A DNA stretch of 64,000 nucleotides from Aromatoleum toluvorans (GTDB lineage Bacteria > Pseudomonadota > Gammaproteobacteria > Burkholderiales > Rhodocyclaceae): the NCBI RefSeq assembly GCF_012910905.1, contig NZ_WTVN01000003.1, positions 62,001 through 126,000 on the forward strand, in the 5' to 3' direction. The notes beneath the pieces are model-generated. The model was given only the letters and a program-made list of their open reading frames with translations. It searched no databases and had not been told where the DNA came from. Made by a program: the position numbers and the translations under genes. Positions 55,278-63,902 of the stretch are shown one piece after another. Numbering within the stretch: position 1 is the first letter of the stretch; each line of letters begins with the position of its first letter.

Positions 55278-56969
55278 ATGACCCGAATCCAGCCGCGGGC
55301 AGTTCCGCCCCGAGCCGTGCAGCGCCTGATCGACGCCGGCACACACCCTCTTCTCGCCCGCATCTACGCCGCGCGCGGGATTGCCCGTCGCGACGAGCTC
55401 GATTATTCGCTCAAGGCCCTCATCCCGCCCGCAGCGCTGAAGGGGGCGCGCGAAGCTGCCGAGCTGCTTGCGGATGCCATCGACGCCGGCGCGCGCATGG
55501 TGATCGTCGCCGACTACGACTGCGATGGTGCAACCGCCTGTGCGGTCGGCGTGCGCGCCCTGCGGGCGTTCGGCGCGGATGTAGGCTACCTGGTGCCGAA
55601 TCGTTTCGAATACGGTTACGGGCTGACCCCTGCCATCGTCGAGCTCGCCGCACGCATGGAGCCGGACGTCCTGATCACCGTCGACAACGGCATCGCGAGC
55701 GTCGAAGGGGTTGCGGCGGCCCGCAGCTACGGCATGGCAACCGTGATCACCGACCACCACCTGCCCGGCGATACGCTGCCGGAGGCCGATGTGATCGTGA
55801 ATCCGAATCAGCCCGGTTGCGATTTCCCGAGCAAATCCCTGGCCGGCGTCGGCGTGATGTTCTACACGATGCTCGCGCTGCGGGCCGAGTTGCGTGATCG
55901 CGGCGCCTTTGCCGGCCGGCACGAGCCGAACCTGGGTGAACTGCTCGATCTCGTCGCGCTCGGCACGGTGGCCGATGTCGTGAAGCTCGATCACAACAAC
56001 CGCATCCTCGTTTCGCAGGGTCTCGCGCGGATGCGGGCGGACCGCATGCAACCGGGTGTCCGCGCGCTGTTTTCGGTTGCCGCCCGCGAGGCCGCCCGGG
56101 CGAGCACTTTCGACATGGGGTTCGGACTCGGTCCGCGGCTCAATGCCGCCGGGCGCCTGTCGGACATGAGTCTCGGTATCGAGTGCCTCATCACCGACGA
56201 CATGGGGCGGGCGCTGAACATCGCGCAGGAGCTCGACCGGCTGAATCGCGAACGGCGCAGCATCGAGCAGGACATGCAGGAAGGCGCCCTCGCCCGCTTG
56301 GCCGGTTTCGAGCCGGGCAATACGGCAACGGTCAGCCTCTTCGAGCCCGACTGGCACCAGGGCGTGATCGGGATCGTGGCCGGGCGGATCAAGGAAAAGC
56401 TGCACCGTCCGGTGATCGCGTTTGCGCGGGGGGACGAAGGACAGCTGAAAGGTTCGGGTCGCTCCATCCCGAACCTGCATCTTCGTGACGCGCTCGACCT
56501 CGTCAGCAAGCAGCATCCCGACCTGATCCTGCGCTTCGGGGGCCATGCCATGGCGGCGGGGCTGACGATCCTCGAGGGCGACTACGATCGCTTCCAGTCC
56601 GTCTTCGAGGAAGTCGTGCAGTCGCTTGTCGATCCGACAGACCTGACCCGCACCCTCGAAACCGACGGCCCGCTCGAAGCCGGATACATGAGTCTGGAGG
56701 CGGCACGCCTGATCGAGCAGGACATCTGGGGCCAGGGCTTCGCGGCGCCACTGTTCGACGATGTATTCCGGGTGGATAATCAGCGCCTCCTCAAGGACAA
56801 GCATCTGAAGCTCCAGCTGTCGAAGAACAACGTCCGCTTCGACGGCATACGCTTCAATTGCGTGGATGGTGCGCCACCGCAAATCCGGGCAGCTTTCCGC
56901 CTTTCGCCAAACGAATACAACGGCGTCACGAGCCTTCAGCTCATGCTGGAGCACTTCGAAGCAGTCTGA
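55278..56969 (+). CDS. recJ: Single-stranded-DNA-specific exonuclease RecJ
   Basis: 563-residue 5'-3' exonuclease for recombination and mismatch repair. DHH-family motifs: VIVADYDCDGA (Asp79, 81, 83), ITVDNG, ITDHHLPG. The DHHA1 motif is GGHAMAAGLT, and a C-terminal OB domain is present. Length matches E. coli RecJ. Followed by a strong intrinsic terminator. Confidence 0.97.
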   Translation: MTRIQPRAVPPRAVQRLIDAGTHPLLARIYAARGIARRDELDYSLKALIPPAALKGAREAAELLADAIDAGARMVIVADYDCDGATACAVGVRALRAFGADVGYLVPNRFEYGYGLTPAIVELAARMEPDVLITVDNGIASVEGVAAARSYGMATVITDHHLPGDTLPEADVIVNPNQPGCDFPSKSLAGVGVMFYTMLALRAELRDRGAFAGRHEPNLGELLDLVALGTVADVVKLDHNNRILVSQGLARMRADRMQPGVRALFSVAAREAARASTFDMGFGLGPRLNAAGRLSDMSLGIECLITDDMGRALNIAQELDRLNRERRSIEQDMQEGALARLAGFEPGNTATVSLFEPDWHQGVIGIVAGRIKEKLHRPVIAFARGDEGQLKGSGRSIPNLHLRDALDLVSKQHPDLILRFGGHAMAAGLTILEGDYDRFQSVFEEVVQSLVDPTDLTRTLETDGPLEAGYMSLEAARLIEQDIWGQGFAAPLFDDVFRVDNQRLLKDKHLKLQLSKNNVRFDGIRFNCVDGAPPQIRAAFRLSPNEYNGVTSLQLMLEHFEAV

Positions 56970-56993
56970 AACCCGCGTCCGGCAACGCAATCG

Positions 56994-57037
56994 GGCCCCG
57001 GTCGACATTCATGATGTCGCCCGGGGCCTGTTTTTTT
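56994..57037 (+). terminator. Intrinsic terminator of recJ
   Basis: GGCCCCGG/CCGGGGCC (56994-57001, 57021-57028) continues across one mismatch into CGACAT/ATGTCG with a five-base loop, then TG and seven T (57031-57037). Its T-run runs into the FNR-type box. Confidence 0.95.
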
Positions 57038-57049
57038 GATCCTCGTCAA
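57036..57049. promoter_or_regulatory. FNR-type box before OmpW gene
   Basis: TTGATCCTCGTCAA matches TTGAT-N4-ATCAA at 9 of 10 positions. It is 95 bp before the OmpW start. A good -10 at the expected distance is not seen, so the role (activation or other) is open. Confidence 0.55.
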
Positions 57050-57143
57050 ACATGCGCGATTTAATTGTGCGATGCACATACCCACTTACAAAAAATGGGT
57101 AATATCACCCACATTCAATCGCGTCATGCAAAGGGAGTATGCT

Positions 57144-57821
57144 ATGAAAAAATCGCTCGTCATCGCCTCCATGCTCGCGCTGGGGGTCGCCAGTCCCGCC
57201 GCGCACGCCTACAAGGCAGGCGACTTCATCGTCCGCGCGGGTGCGGCCAGGGTCGCTCCGGAAATCGGCGAATCGCGCGTGTCGTCGACTGCAACCGGCA
57301 AGATCCCGGGATCCAAGGTGGACGTGAGCGACGATACGCAACTCGGCCTGACGTTCGGCTACATGCTGGCGGATCACGTCGGTGTGGAACTTCTCGCTGC
57401 CACCCCGTTCAAGCACACCGTCAGCGTCGGCGGGCTGCCGGCCGGCCTCAACGGCAAACTCGCCACGATCGAACAGCTGCCGCCGACGGTGACGCTACAG
57501 TACTTCCCGATGGATGCGAGCTCGAAATGGCAGCCGTATGTCGGTGCCGGCATCAACTACACGACCTTCTTCAATGAGCGCCTGACCGACGCACGCAAGG
57601 CGAATGGCTTCTCCGACCTGAATCGGAAACACTCCTTCGGCCTCGCGGTGCAGGCCGGTGTCGACTACATGCTGACGGACCGGATCGTGCTGAATGCGGC
57701 CGTCTGGCGGATCGACATCGACAGCGAGGCGACTGCGCGCCATGCTGCGCTCGGCAAGGTCAAGGTCAATGTCGAAGTCGATCCGTGGGTCTACATGATC
57801 GGCATCGGTTACAAGTTCTGA
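57144..57821 (+). CDS. OmpW-family outer-membrane protein
   Basis: 225 residues: signal peptide 1-22 (cleavage after AHA), then an eight-stranded barrel starting YKAGDFIVRAGAARVAPE and ending IGIGYKF (C-terminal Phe). Conserved LGLTFGYMLADHVGVELLAATPF matches OmpW. The protein passes small hydrophobic molecules. ATG 57144 follows GGGAG. OmpW genes are often controlled by oxygen, consistent with the upstream FNR-type box. Confidence 0.92.
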   Translation: MKKSLVIASMLALGVASPAAHAYKAGDFIVRAGAARVAPEIGESRVSSTATGKIPGSKVDVSDDTQLGLTFGYMLADHVGVELLAATPFKHTVSVGGLPAGLNGKLATIEQLPPTVTLQYFPMDASSKWQPYVGAGINYTTFFNERLTDARKANGFSDLNRKHSFGLAVQAGVDYMLTDRIVLNAAVWRIDIDSEATARHAALGKVKVNVEVDPWVYMIGIGYKF

Positions 57822-57844
57822 TCAGGACACGAAACCGGCACACG

Positions 57845-57870
57845 GAACGGCGACCTGCGGGTCGCCGTTC
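57845..57870. terminator. Intrinsic terminator after OmpW gene
   Basis: Ten-base arms GAACGGCGAC (57845-57854) and GTCGCCGTTC (57861-57870) with a six-base loop, followed by TGCTTTC. Confidence 0.8.
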
Positions 57871-57966
57871 TGCTTTCGGCGTCAAGGAATGGTCTCGTCA
57901 GCGCGCGCGCGATGGGACCCGAACCGGGTATACTTGCCGGTTTCCCAGATTTGCCCGGAGCCTGCC

Positions 57967-59071
57967 ATGGAAGCCGAACGCCTCAACGCCATCGCCCTGA
58001 AACTCGACGACCTGCAGGCCCGCGGTCGCGAACTTCGGAGGTATCTTTGACTACGACGAGAAAGCGTCGAAGCTCGAAGAAGTAACCCGCGCGCTGGAAG
58101 ATCCGGCGGTCTGGAACAATGCCGAAAAGGCGCAGGAGCTTGGCAAGGAAAAGCGCCAGCTCGAAGACATCGTTGTCAATCTGCGCGAGATCGAGCAGAT
58201 GTCCATCGACCTGAAGGATCTGTTCGAACTCGCCCAGGCCGAGGATGACGAAGACACCCTCACTGCGGTCGAGGACGATCTCGCGCCGCTGGAGGCCAAG
58301 GTCCACACGCTCGAATTTCGCCGGATGTTCTCCAATCCGATGGACCCGAACGCCTGCTTCATCGAAATCCAGGCCGGCGCCGGCGGCACCGAGGCCCAGG
58401 ACTGGGCGGGCATGCTCGAGCGCATGTACCTGCGCTACTGCGAGCGCAAGGGCTTCAACGTCGAGGTGATGGAAGAGTCCGAAGGCGAAGTGGCCGGCAT
58501 CAAGGGCGCGACGATCAAGGTCAGCGGCGACTACGCCTATGGCTTCCTGCGCACCGAGTCCGGCATCCACCGCCTCGTGCGCAAGAGTCCGTTCGACTCC
58601 AACGCGCGGCGCCACACCAGTTTCTCGTCGGTGTTCGTGTATCCGGAAGTGGACGATTCGATCGAGATCGACATCAACCCCGCCGATCTGCGCATCGACA
58701 CCTACCGTGCGTCGGGCGCGGGCGGCCAGCACATCAACAAGACGGACTCCGCGGTGCGCATCACGCACGAGCCGACCGGCGTCGTCGTGCAGTGCCAGAA
58801 CGACCGGTCGCAGCACAAGAACAAGGCCGAGGCCATGTCGATGCTGAAGGCCCGCCTGTACGAACTGGAACTGCGCAAGCGCCAGGCCGAGCAGCAGAAG
58901 CTCGAGGATTCGAAGAGCGACATCGGCTGGGGTCACCAGATCCGCTCGTATGTGCTGGATCAGTCGCGCATCAAGGACCTGCGCACCAACCACGAAGTCG
59001 GCAACACGCAGGCCGTGCTCGACGGCGACCTCGACGACTTCATCGCGGCGAGCCTCAAACAGGGCGTGTAA
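57967..59071 (+). CDS. prfB: Peptide chain release factor 2 (programmed frameshift)
   Basis: 367-residue RF2, recognising UGA and UAA stops. It is encoded in two frames: 57967-58047 (27 codons) and, after a +1 shift skipping base 58048, 58049-59071. Motifs are the tripeptide SPF in [13 protein letters not shown] and GGQ in GAGGQHINK. The in-frame TGA at 58048-58050 gives self-regulation: low RF2 lets ribosomes shift and complete the protein. Confidence 0.97.
58037..58051 (+). promoter_or_regulatory. prfB +1 frameshift site
   Basis: GGAGG (internal Shine-Dalgarno, 58037-58041), then TAT CTT TGA C: slippery CTT codon before the stop, the classic RF2 signal. Spacing from GGAGG to CTT is three bases. 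Confidence 0.97.
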
Positions 59072-59093
59072 GCGTCATTCCCGCACGACCCGA

Positions 59094-60401
59094 ATGACGC
59101 CCGATCTCGCCGATTTCCTCGCGCCCGGTGTCGCCGCGGACGACGTGCCCGAACTGGGCGCGCTCGCCGCGGCACGTCCGCTGATCGACGCCTTCATCAC
59201 GCTGTTCCGCGGCTCCGAGGCCGAAGTGCTGCTGCGCCTGCTGGTGCTGCGCGAGATCGGCCAGGAATCGGAGGCGCCGCGCTGGTCGCCGGACGCGCTG
59301 CGCGCGCGTTTCACGTACCTGGATCCGGTGAAGCTGGAAACGGTGCTCAAGCGCCTGCGCGACAATGCCCTCCTCGCCTATGCGGACGACGGCCAGTATC
59401 ACCTGTCGGACCTCGGCCGCAACGCCGTCGCCGCGATCGCGATGCTGCTGCGCTTCTCGGCCGAGGAGGACGCCGAACTGGGGTTCCTCACCGCGCAGCT
59501 TGCCGGCCTGCAGGCGGTCGGCGGCGTTACGCCGGAAGCGCTCGGACACCTGCTGTCGAAACTCAACGACCTCACCTGGCATTTCGAAGAGGCCATCGCC
59601 TCCGGCTCCGAGTTCCGGATCCTCGGCGCGCGCCGGCGGCTTTCCGCGAACGAGCGCTGGCTCGCGCGCGGCACCGAGATCCTGAAGAGCCTGCTGGCCG
59701 ATCCGGAGGTCGACTTCGACATCGCCCGCATTGCCCAACGCATCGGCCTCGCCCAATCGAAACTTGCGCGCGTGGATGCGGGCTTTCAGCGCGCGCTGAA
59801 CAAGATCGAGGCCCAGCGCGTCACGCTGGGCGCGTCGGGGATCTCGTCCTCCGACGTCGCGGCCTGGCTGCGCGGGCTCGATGCCGGGCGCTTCGCCGCC
59901 CTGGCGGAAGGCGCGCTGTTCGTGATACCGGAGGTGCCGTTCCTGGCCGGTGGCCACGAGCTTCTCGACCGGGCGGAGAGCGTGCTTTCCGACGAAGTGC
60001 GTGCGCGCGAATCGGACACCGTGCTTCCGCCGCCGGACGCTGCCGCCGTCAATGCAGCGCCCGAGCACGACGATCTCGCGCTGCTCGAGCATTTCACCCG
60101 GCGGCTCGATGTCCTGCCGGAAGCCGTACCGCTGGAGTCGGTGGTCGGCGGCGGCGGCTTCGCGCCCGCCTCCTACCGTTTGTCTCTCCTCGCACTCCTT
60201 GCCGACGGTGAATCCGCCGGCCCGGCCGACGGCCCCGTAGGCGAATTCATGCGCCTGCCGGTGGACGTGCTGTTCGGCGATACGCTGGTACCGGTTGGCG
60301 AAGACGAGATCGCGGCGATCTCGGACGGCCGCGTCGTCCCGCGCGGTACGCAAGCCGCCCGGCCCGCACCGGCGAACGAGCGCCCCCTCATGGACGCCTG
60401 A
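59094..60401 (+). CDS. Kleisin/MksF-like subunit of SMC complex
   Basis: 435 residues, no membrane segment. Residues 41-118 look like a winged helix (SEAEVLLRLLVLREIG ... LKRLRDNALLAYADDGQYHL). The middle (125-250) is helical, possibly the segment that binds the SMC neck. The C-terminal part (325-420) may be a second winged helix. Length, order and neighbours fit MksF/MukF or JetA kleisins; similarity at sequence level is weak. ATG 59094 lies 22 bp after prfB. The stop overlaps the next start by one base (TGATG). Confidence 0.6.
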   Translation: MTPDLADFLAPGVAADDVPELGALAAARPLIDAFITLFRGSEAEVLLRLLVLREIGQESEAPRWSPDALRARFTYLDPVKLETVLKRLRDNALLAYADDGQYHLSDLGRNAVAAIAMLLRFSAEEDAELGFLTAQLAGLQAVGGVTPEALGHLLSKLNDLTWHFEEAIASGSEFRILGARRRLSANERWLARGTEILKSLLADPEVDFDIARIAQRIGLAQSKLARVDAGFQRALNKIEAQRVTLGASGISSSDVAAWLRGLDAGRFAALAEGALFVIPEVPFLAGGHELLDRAESVLSDEVRARESDTVLPPPDAAAVNAAPEHDDLALLEHFTRRLDVLPEAVPLESVVGGGGFAPASYRLSLLALLADGESAGPADGPVGEFMRLPVDVLFGDTLVPVGEDEIAAISDGRVVPRGTQAARPAPANERPLMDA

Positions 60402-61108
60402 TGGAACACGAACTCAAGACCCTCACCTCGCGCCTGCTGGCCCATCGCTGGCTGCCGCGCAGCGACCGTCTGGTGCGCCGCGCGCTGGTCGACGAAACCT
60501 TTCGCGTCGAACTGGAACACCGCCTGGCCGCGGTCGGCCTGCAATTCCAGGACAACCCCTACGCCGATCACGTCGCGGTGGCGCTCCTTCCCGACATGCT
60601 CGAGCCCGTTTTCGGCGCGCGACGCGAATACGCGGCGAGCAATGCGGGCCTCACGCGCGACGAGATCGCGCTCCTGGTGGTGATCTGGGCCATCATCATC
60701 CTGCCCAAGCGCGAACGCCAGGTGACGCGGCGCGAACTGGCCGACGATGGCCAGGGCGACATGTTCGGCGCGGACAAACCGGTCGCGCATGGCGAAGCCG
60801 TTTCGGGGGCGCTTGCGGAGGCATCGCTGATTGCCGATTTCGGGCCATTGCTGGGCGGCAGGACCAAGGTGAAGAACTTCATGCTCGGCAAGCTGGCACG
60901 CCTGGGCTTCATCGAACGGCGCAACGGCATGCTCCATGAAGGCCCGCTGCTCGATGTCGCGCTCGATTACCGCGTCGTCGCCGACCGCATCATCCACGGG
61001 ACGCTTGCCGATGTGCTGACCCGTGCCGGCCATGCGGTGCCCGAGACAAACGCCTTCGAGGAAGCCGAAGTCCTGTCCGACGCAGGCGACGAGGAGGAAG
61101 ACGCCTGA
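60401..61108 (+). CDS. MksE/KITE-like subunit of SMC complex
   Basis: 235 residues, predicted tandem winged helices: first at about 85-150 (LTRDEIALLVVIWAIIILPKRE ... VTRRELADDG), second near 150-185 (KNFMLGKLARLGFIERRNG). An acidic C-terminal tail (EEAEVLSDAGDEEEDA) follows. This matches MukE/MksE/JetB partners, which bind the kleisin. Start and stop are both in TGATG overlaps with its neighbours, so the three subunits are translationally coupled. Confidence 0.65.
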   Translation: MEHELKTLTSRLLAHRWLPRSDRLVRRALVDETFRVELEHRLAAVGLQFQDNPYADHVAVALLPDMLEPVFGARREYAASNAGLTRDEIALLVVIWAIIILPKRERQVTRRELADDGQGDMFGADKPVAHGEAVSGALAEASLIADFGPLLGGRTKVKNFMLGKLARLGFIERRNGMLHEGPLLDVALDYRVVADRIIHGTLADVLTRAGHAVPETNAFEEAEVLSDAGDEEEDA

Positions 61109-63900
61109 TGTTTCACATCAAGCAGCTCGAACTGGTCCACTGGGACTACTGGCGCCGTTTTTCATTGCCGCTCGATGCGCAGATCATCACCATCGTGGGC
61201 CCCAACGGCTCGGGCAAGACCACGCTGCTCGACGCGTTGCGCACCCTTTTCGCGCTGCGCTGCTCGGGCAAGCGCGACTTCCGCCGCTACGTGCGCCGCG
61301 CCGAGCGCAGTTTCGCGTGGATCCGTGCCGTCGTCGCCAACCAGCCGGGCTCGACCGGCCGCCGCCCCTTCTTCCCCTGCCTGCATGACGAAGTCACGCT
61401 GGCCTGCCGCATCCGCCGTGCCGGCGGCGAATGGACGCGCGACTACATCATCATCGACGGTGACCAGCCGATTGAGGTGCTGGAACAGTCGGAGGACTGG
61501 GTCGGCCTGCGCGACTATCAGAACCGGCTCGCCTGGGGCGGACTCACCCCTGCGATTGCGAAGGTTCTCGCGCTGGAGCAGGGCGACACTGACAAGCTGT
61601 GCGAATACTCGCCGCGCGCGCTGCTCGAGCTCGTGTTCGACGTGTTCGGCGACAAGGAGGTGCTCGACAATTACGAGGCCGCGCGCGAGGAACAGAAAAG
61701 CGCCGAACGCGAACTCGGCGACCTCGGGCTCGATCTCGACCGCCTGCGCGCCCAGGCCGAGACCCGGCGCCTGGAGGCGGACAACTACCTCCAGTGGAAG
61801 CAGCTCGCAGACGAAACGCACGCGCTCGAGGCCGAGATCGTGCCGCGCCTCGAGGCAGCCGAGCTTGCCGCCGAGCTCGCGTCTGAGCGCGCCGAACTCG
61901 CCCGTCAGCGCCTCGAATACGGTGCGAAGCAGTCTGAACGCCGCGCTGCCCGCCTGCGGCTGGACGAAGTGAAGGCGGAGAAGACGGCCGCCGATACCGA
62001 TCGCGTCCGGCTGCGTACCCAGCTGGAAGCCGCCGAAACCTCGCATCTCGCCGCGCATGACGCGGTGCGCGACCTGGAGAAGCTCCTCGCCGAGCGCGAT
62101 ACCCTGCGCGCCCAGCTTGCTGCCGAACACGGCGCCGATGCCGTCGCGCTGGAGGCTCGGCACGAAACGGCCGAAGCGGAACTGCGCGAGCTGAAGGTCA
62201 GGGAACGTGCGTTGGTGGCTGAATTCGAGGACAAGACCACTTCGCTGCGCAACGCAAAAAACCGATCCGGCCCGCCGTCCGACCCCGAGGTCGCGCGCTT
62301 CCGCGCCCTGCTCGACGCCGAGGGCATTCGCCACCGCGGCCTGGCCGAGATCATCGAAGTGACCGACGTGTCGTGGCAGGCGGCGCTCGAAGCCGTGCTG
62401 CGCCCCTATCGGCATGTGATCCTGCTCGAACGCGAATCCGATCGTCACGCGGCCTGGGCCTTGGGTGAGCGCGAGCGATTTCGCCATTTTGTCGTTCCCG
62501 AGCGCGAGGAAGCGCCCCCTCCGGCCGCGCGAAGTCTTGCCGAGGTGGTGCGCTTTTCCGCAGCCGTGCCGCGCTGGCTTGCCGATCTGCTCAACCGCAT
62601 CCGCCGCGTCGATAGCGTGGAAGCCGCGCGCGAACTGCCGCGGGAGATCGAATGGATCACCCGGGACGCTTATCACCGCGAACGCCGGGGCGCGCGCCAT
62701 CTGGGGCGCCCGAACGATTTCCACTTCGGCGAACTCGCCCGCCAGGCGCGCATGGAACAGCTCGAGGGCGATATCCTCGATCTCGACAGACAGCTTCAGG
62801 CACTGCGTCCGAAGCTCGCCGCCGCCACCGAACAGCTCACCGTCCTGCGTCAGCGTCTGCTCGGACTGCAGTCTGCCCAGCTTCTCGCCGCGAAGGCCGA
62901 GGCCTACGCCGAAGCCGACGCCGCGCTGCCCGCCGCACGTGCCACGCTAACCACCGCAATCGGCGAACGTGCCGAGGCCAAGGGCGCGCTCGATCAGATC
63001 GCCGGCAAACTTTCGGGAATCGACATCGAGATCGATCGCCGCAATCGCGAACTGCGTGCCATCGACGCCCGCATTACCGAACTCGACACCGGCGCGGCCC
63101 CGCGCCGCCATGCGCAGGCACTGCGCATCCAGCGCGTGCGATCCCTGCGCCGCGGCATGCCCGCCCATTGGCGCAACCCGGCGGAAATCGCGCTGCTGGC
63201 CGAGCGCTACGAGAACGCGGCGGCAGCCCGGCGCGAGCGCGACCGTCTGCGTGCGCGACTCGACGAAGGCGATTGGGTCAAGGACCCGGCGGTCATGACG
63301 CTCTCCGACCGTCTCAAGGCCGACGTCACGCAGCGCGAGCGCGACTATCTCGACCGCCAGGGCTACTGCGCGACGGCGCGCCGGCTCACCGAGGAGGCGC
63401 GCGCCGCCTACGTCGCCAAGCTGCGCGCGACGGTGCGCCAGTACGGCAAGAACCTCAAGGCGCTCGGAGAACTCGCCGGTGTGGGTGTGGACTGCCCCAC
63501 CCCCGCGCTGGGCGACGATGACCTCTCGCTCTCCCATGCGGGCCTCGAAGTGCGTTTCGACTTCGACCGCAAGGGCGCAGTCGGCCTCAACGACGGCGAA
63601 GCCTCGGGCGGCCAGCAGGTGATGAAGTCGCTGATCCTGCTGATCGCCTTGCTGATGGACGACGCCCGGCCCGGCGGATTCGTCTTCATCGACGAGCCCT
63701 TCGCCCACCTCGATGTGGCCAACATCGACCGCGTCGGCACCTTCCTGCGCGCCACTCGCGCGCAGTACCTGATCACGACGCCGGTCACCCACAACGCGAA
63801 CGTCTTCGCGCCAGCCCAGCTGACCCTGGTCACGCGCAAGAAGAAGCCGGGCGAGGAGTGGGCCCCGACCATCGGCGTTCTGGCACGCGCGACCAGCTGA
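61108..63900 (+). CDS. SMC-like ATPase (MksB-type condensin)
   Basis: 930 residues. Head N-lobe with Walker A GPNGSGKT (31-38) and EQGDTDKLCEYSPRALLEL (158-176). First coiled coil about 185-385. Hinge-like domain about 395-550 (GLAEIIEVTDVSWQAALEAV). Second coiled coil about 550-790. C-lobe with signature SGGQQ (833-837) and Walker B GGFVFIDEPFAHLD (Asp862, Glu863). This is an SMC architecture, and the kleisin/KITE-like genes upstream make a condensin of MksB or Wadjet-JetC type. Its coils are shorter than those of canonical Smc (about 1200 residues). Confidence 0.8.
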   Translation: MFHIKQLELVHWDYWRRFSLPLDAQIITIVGPNGSGKTTLLDALRTLFALRCSGKRDFRRYVRRAERSFAWIRAVVANQPGSTGRRPFFPCLHDEVTLACRIRRAGGEWTRDYIIIDGDQPIEVLEQSEDWVGLRDYQNRLAWGGLTPAIAKVLALEQGDTDKLCEYSPRALLELVFDVFGDKEVLDNYEAAREEQKSAERELGDLGLDLDRLRAQAETRRLEADNYLQWKQLADETHALEAEIVPRLEAAELAAELASERAELARQRLEYGAKQSERRAARLRLDEVKAEKTAADTDRVRLRTQLEAAETSHLAAHDAVRDLEKLLAERDTLRAQLAAEHGADAVALEARHETAEAELRELKVRERALVAEFEDKTTSLRNAKNRSGPPSDPEVARFRALLDAEGIRHRGLAEIIEVTDVSWQAALEAVLRPYRHVILLERESDRHAAWALGERERFRHFVVPEREEAPPPAARSLAEVVRFSAAVPRWLADLLNRIRRVDSVEAARELPREIEWITRDAYHRERRGARHLGRPNDFHFGELARQARMEQLEGDILDLDRQLQALRPKLAAATEQLTVLRQRLLGLQSAQLLAAKAEAYAEADAALPAARATLTTAIGERAEAKGALDQIAGKLSGIDIEIDRRNRELRAIDARITELDTGAAPRRHAQALRIQRVRSLRRGMPAHWRNPAEIALLAERYENAAAARRERDRLRARLDEGDWVKDPAVMTLSDRLKADVTQRERDYLDRQGYCATARRLTEEARAAYVAKLRATVRQYGKNLKALGELAGVGVDCPTPALGDDDLSLSHAGLEVRFDFDRKGAVGLNDGEASGGQQVMKSLILLIALLMDDARPGGFVFIDEPFAHLDVANIDRVGTFLRATRAQYLITTPVTHNANVFAPAQLTLVTRKKKPGEEWAPTIGVLARATS

Positions 63901-63902
63901 AA

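Noticed and set aside
57967-58050. Short 27-codon ORF or broken prfB
   Set aside because: The internal GGAGG, CTT TGA C signal and complete downstream frame show programmed frameshifting, not a mutation.
59094-63900. Complete Wadjet defence system
   Set aside because: No JetD-like nuclease gene is adjacent; the next gene is mutS. I keep the call at an SMC/Mks-type complex.
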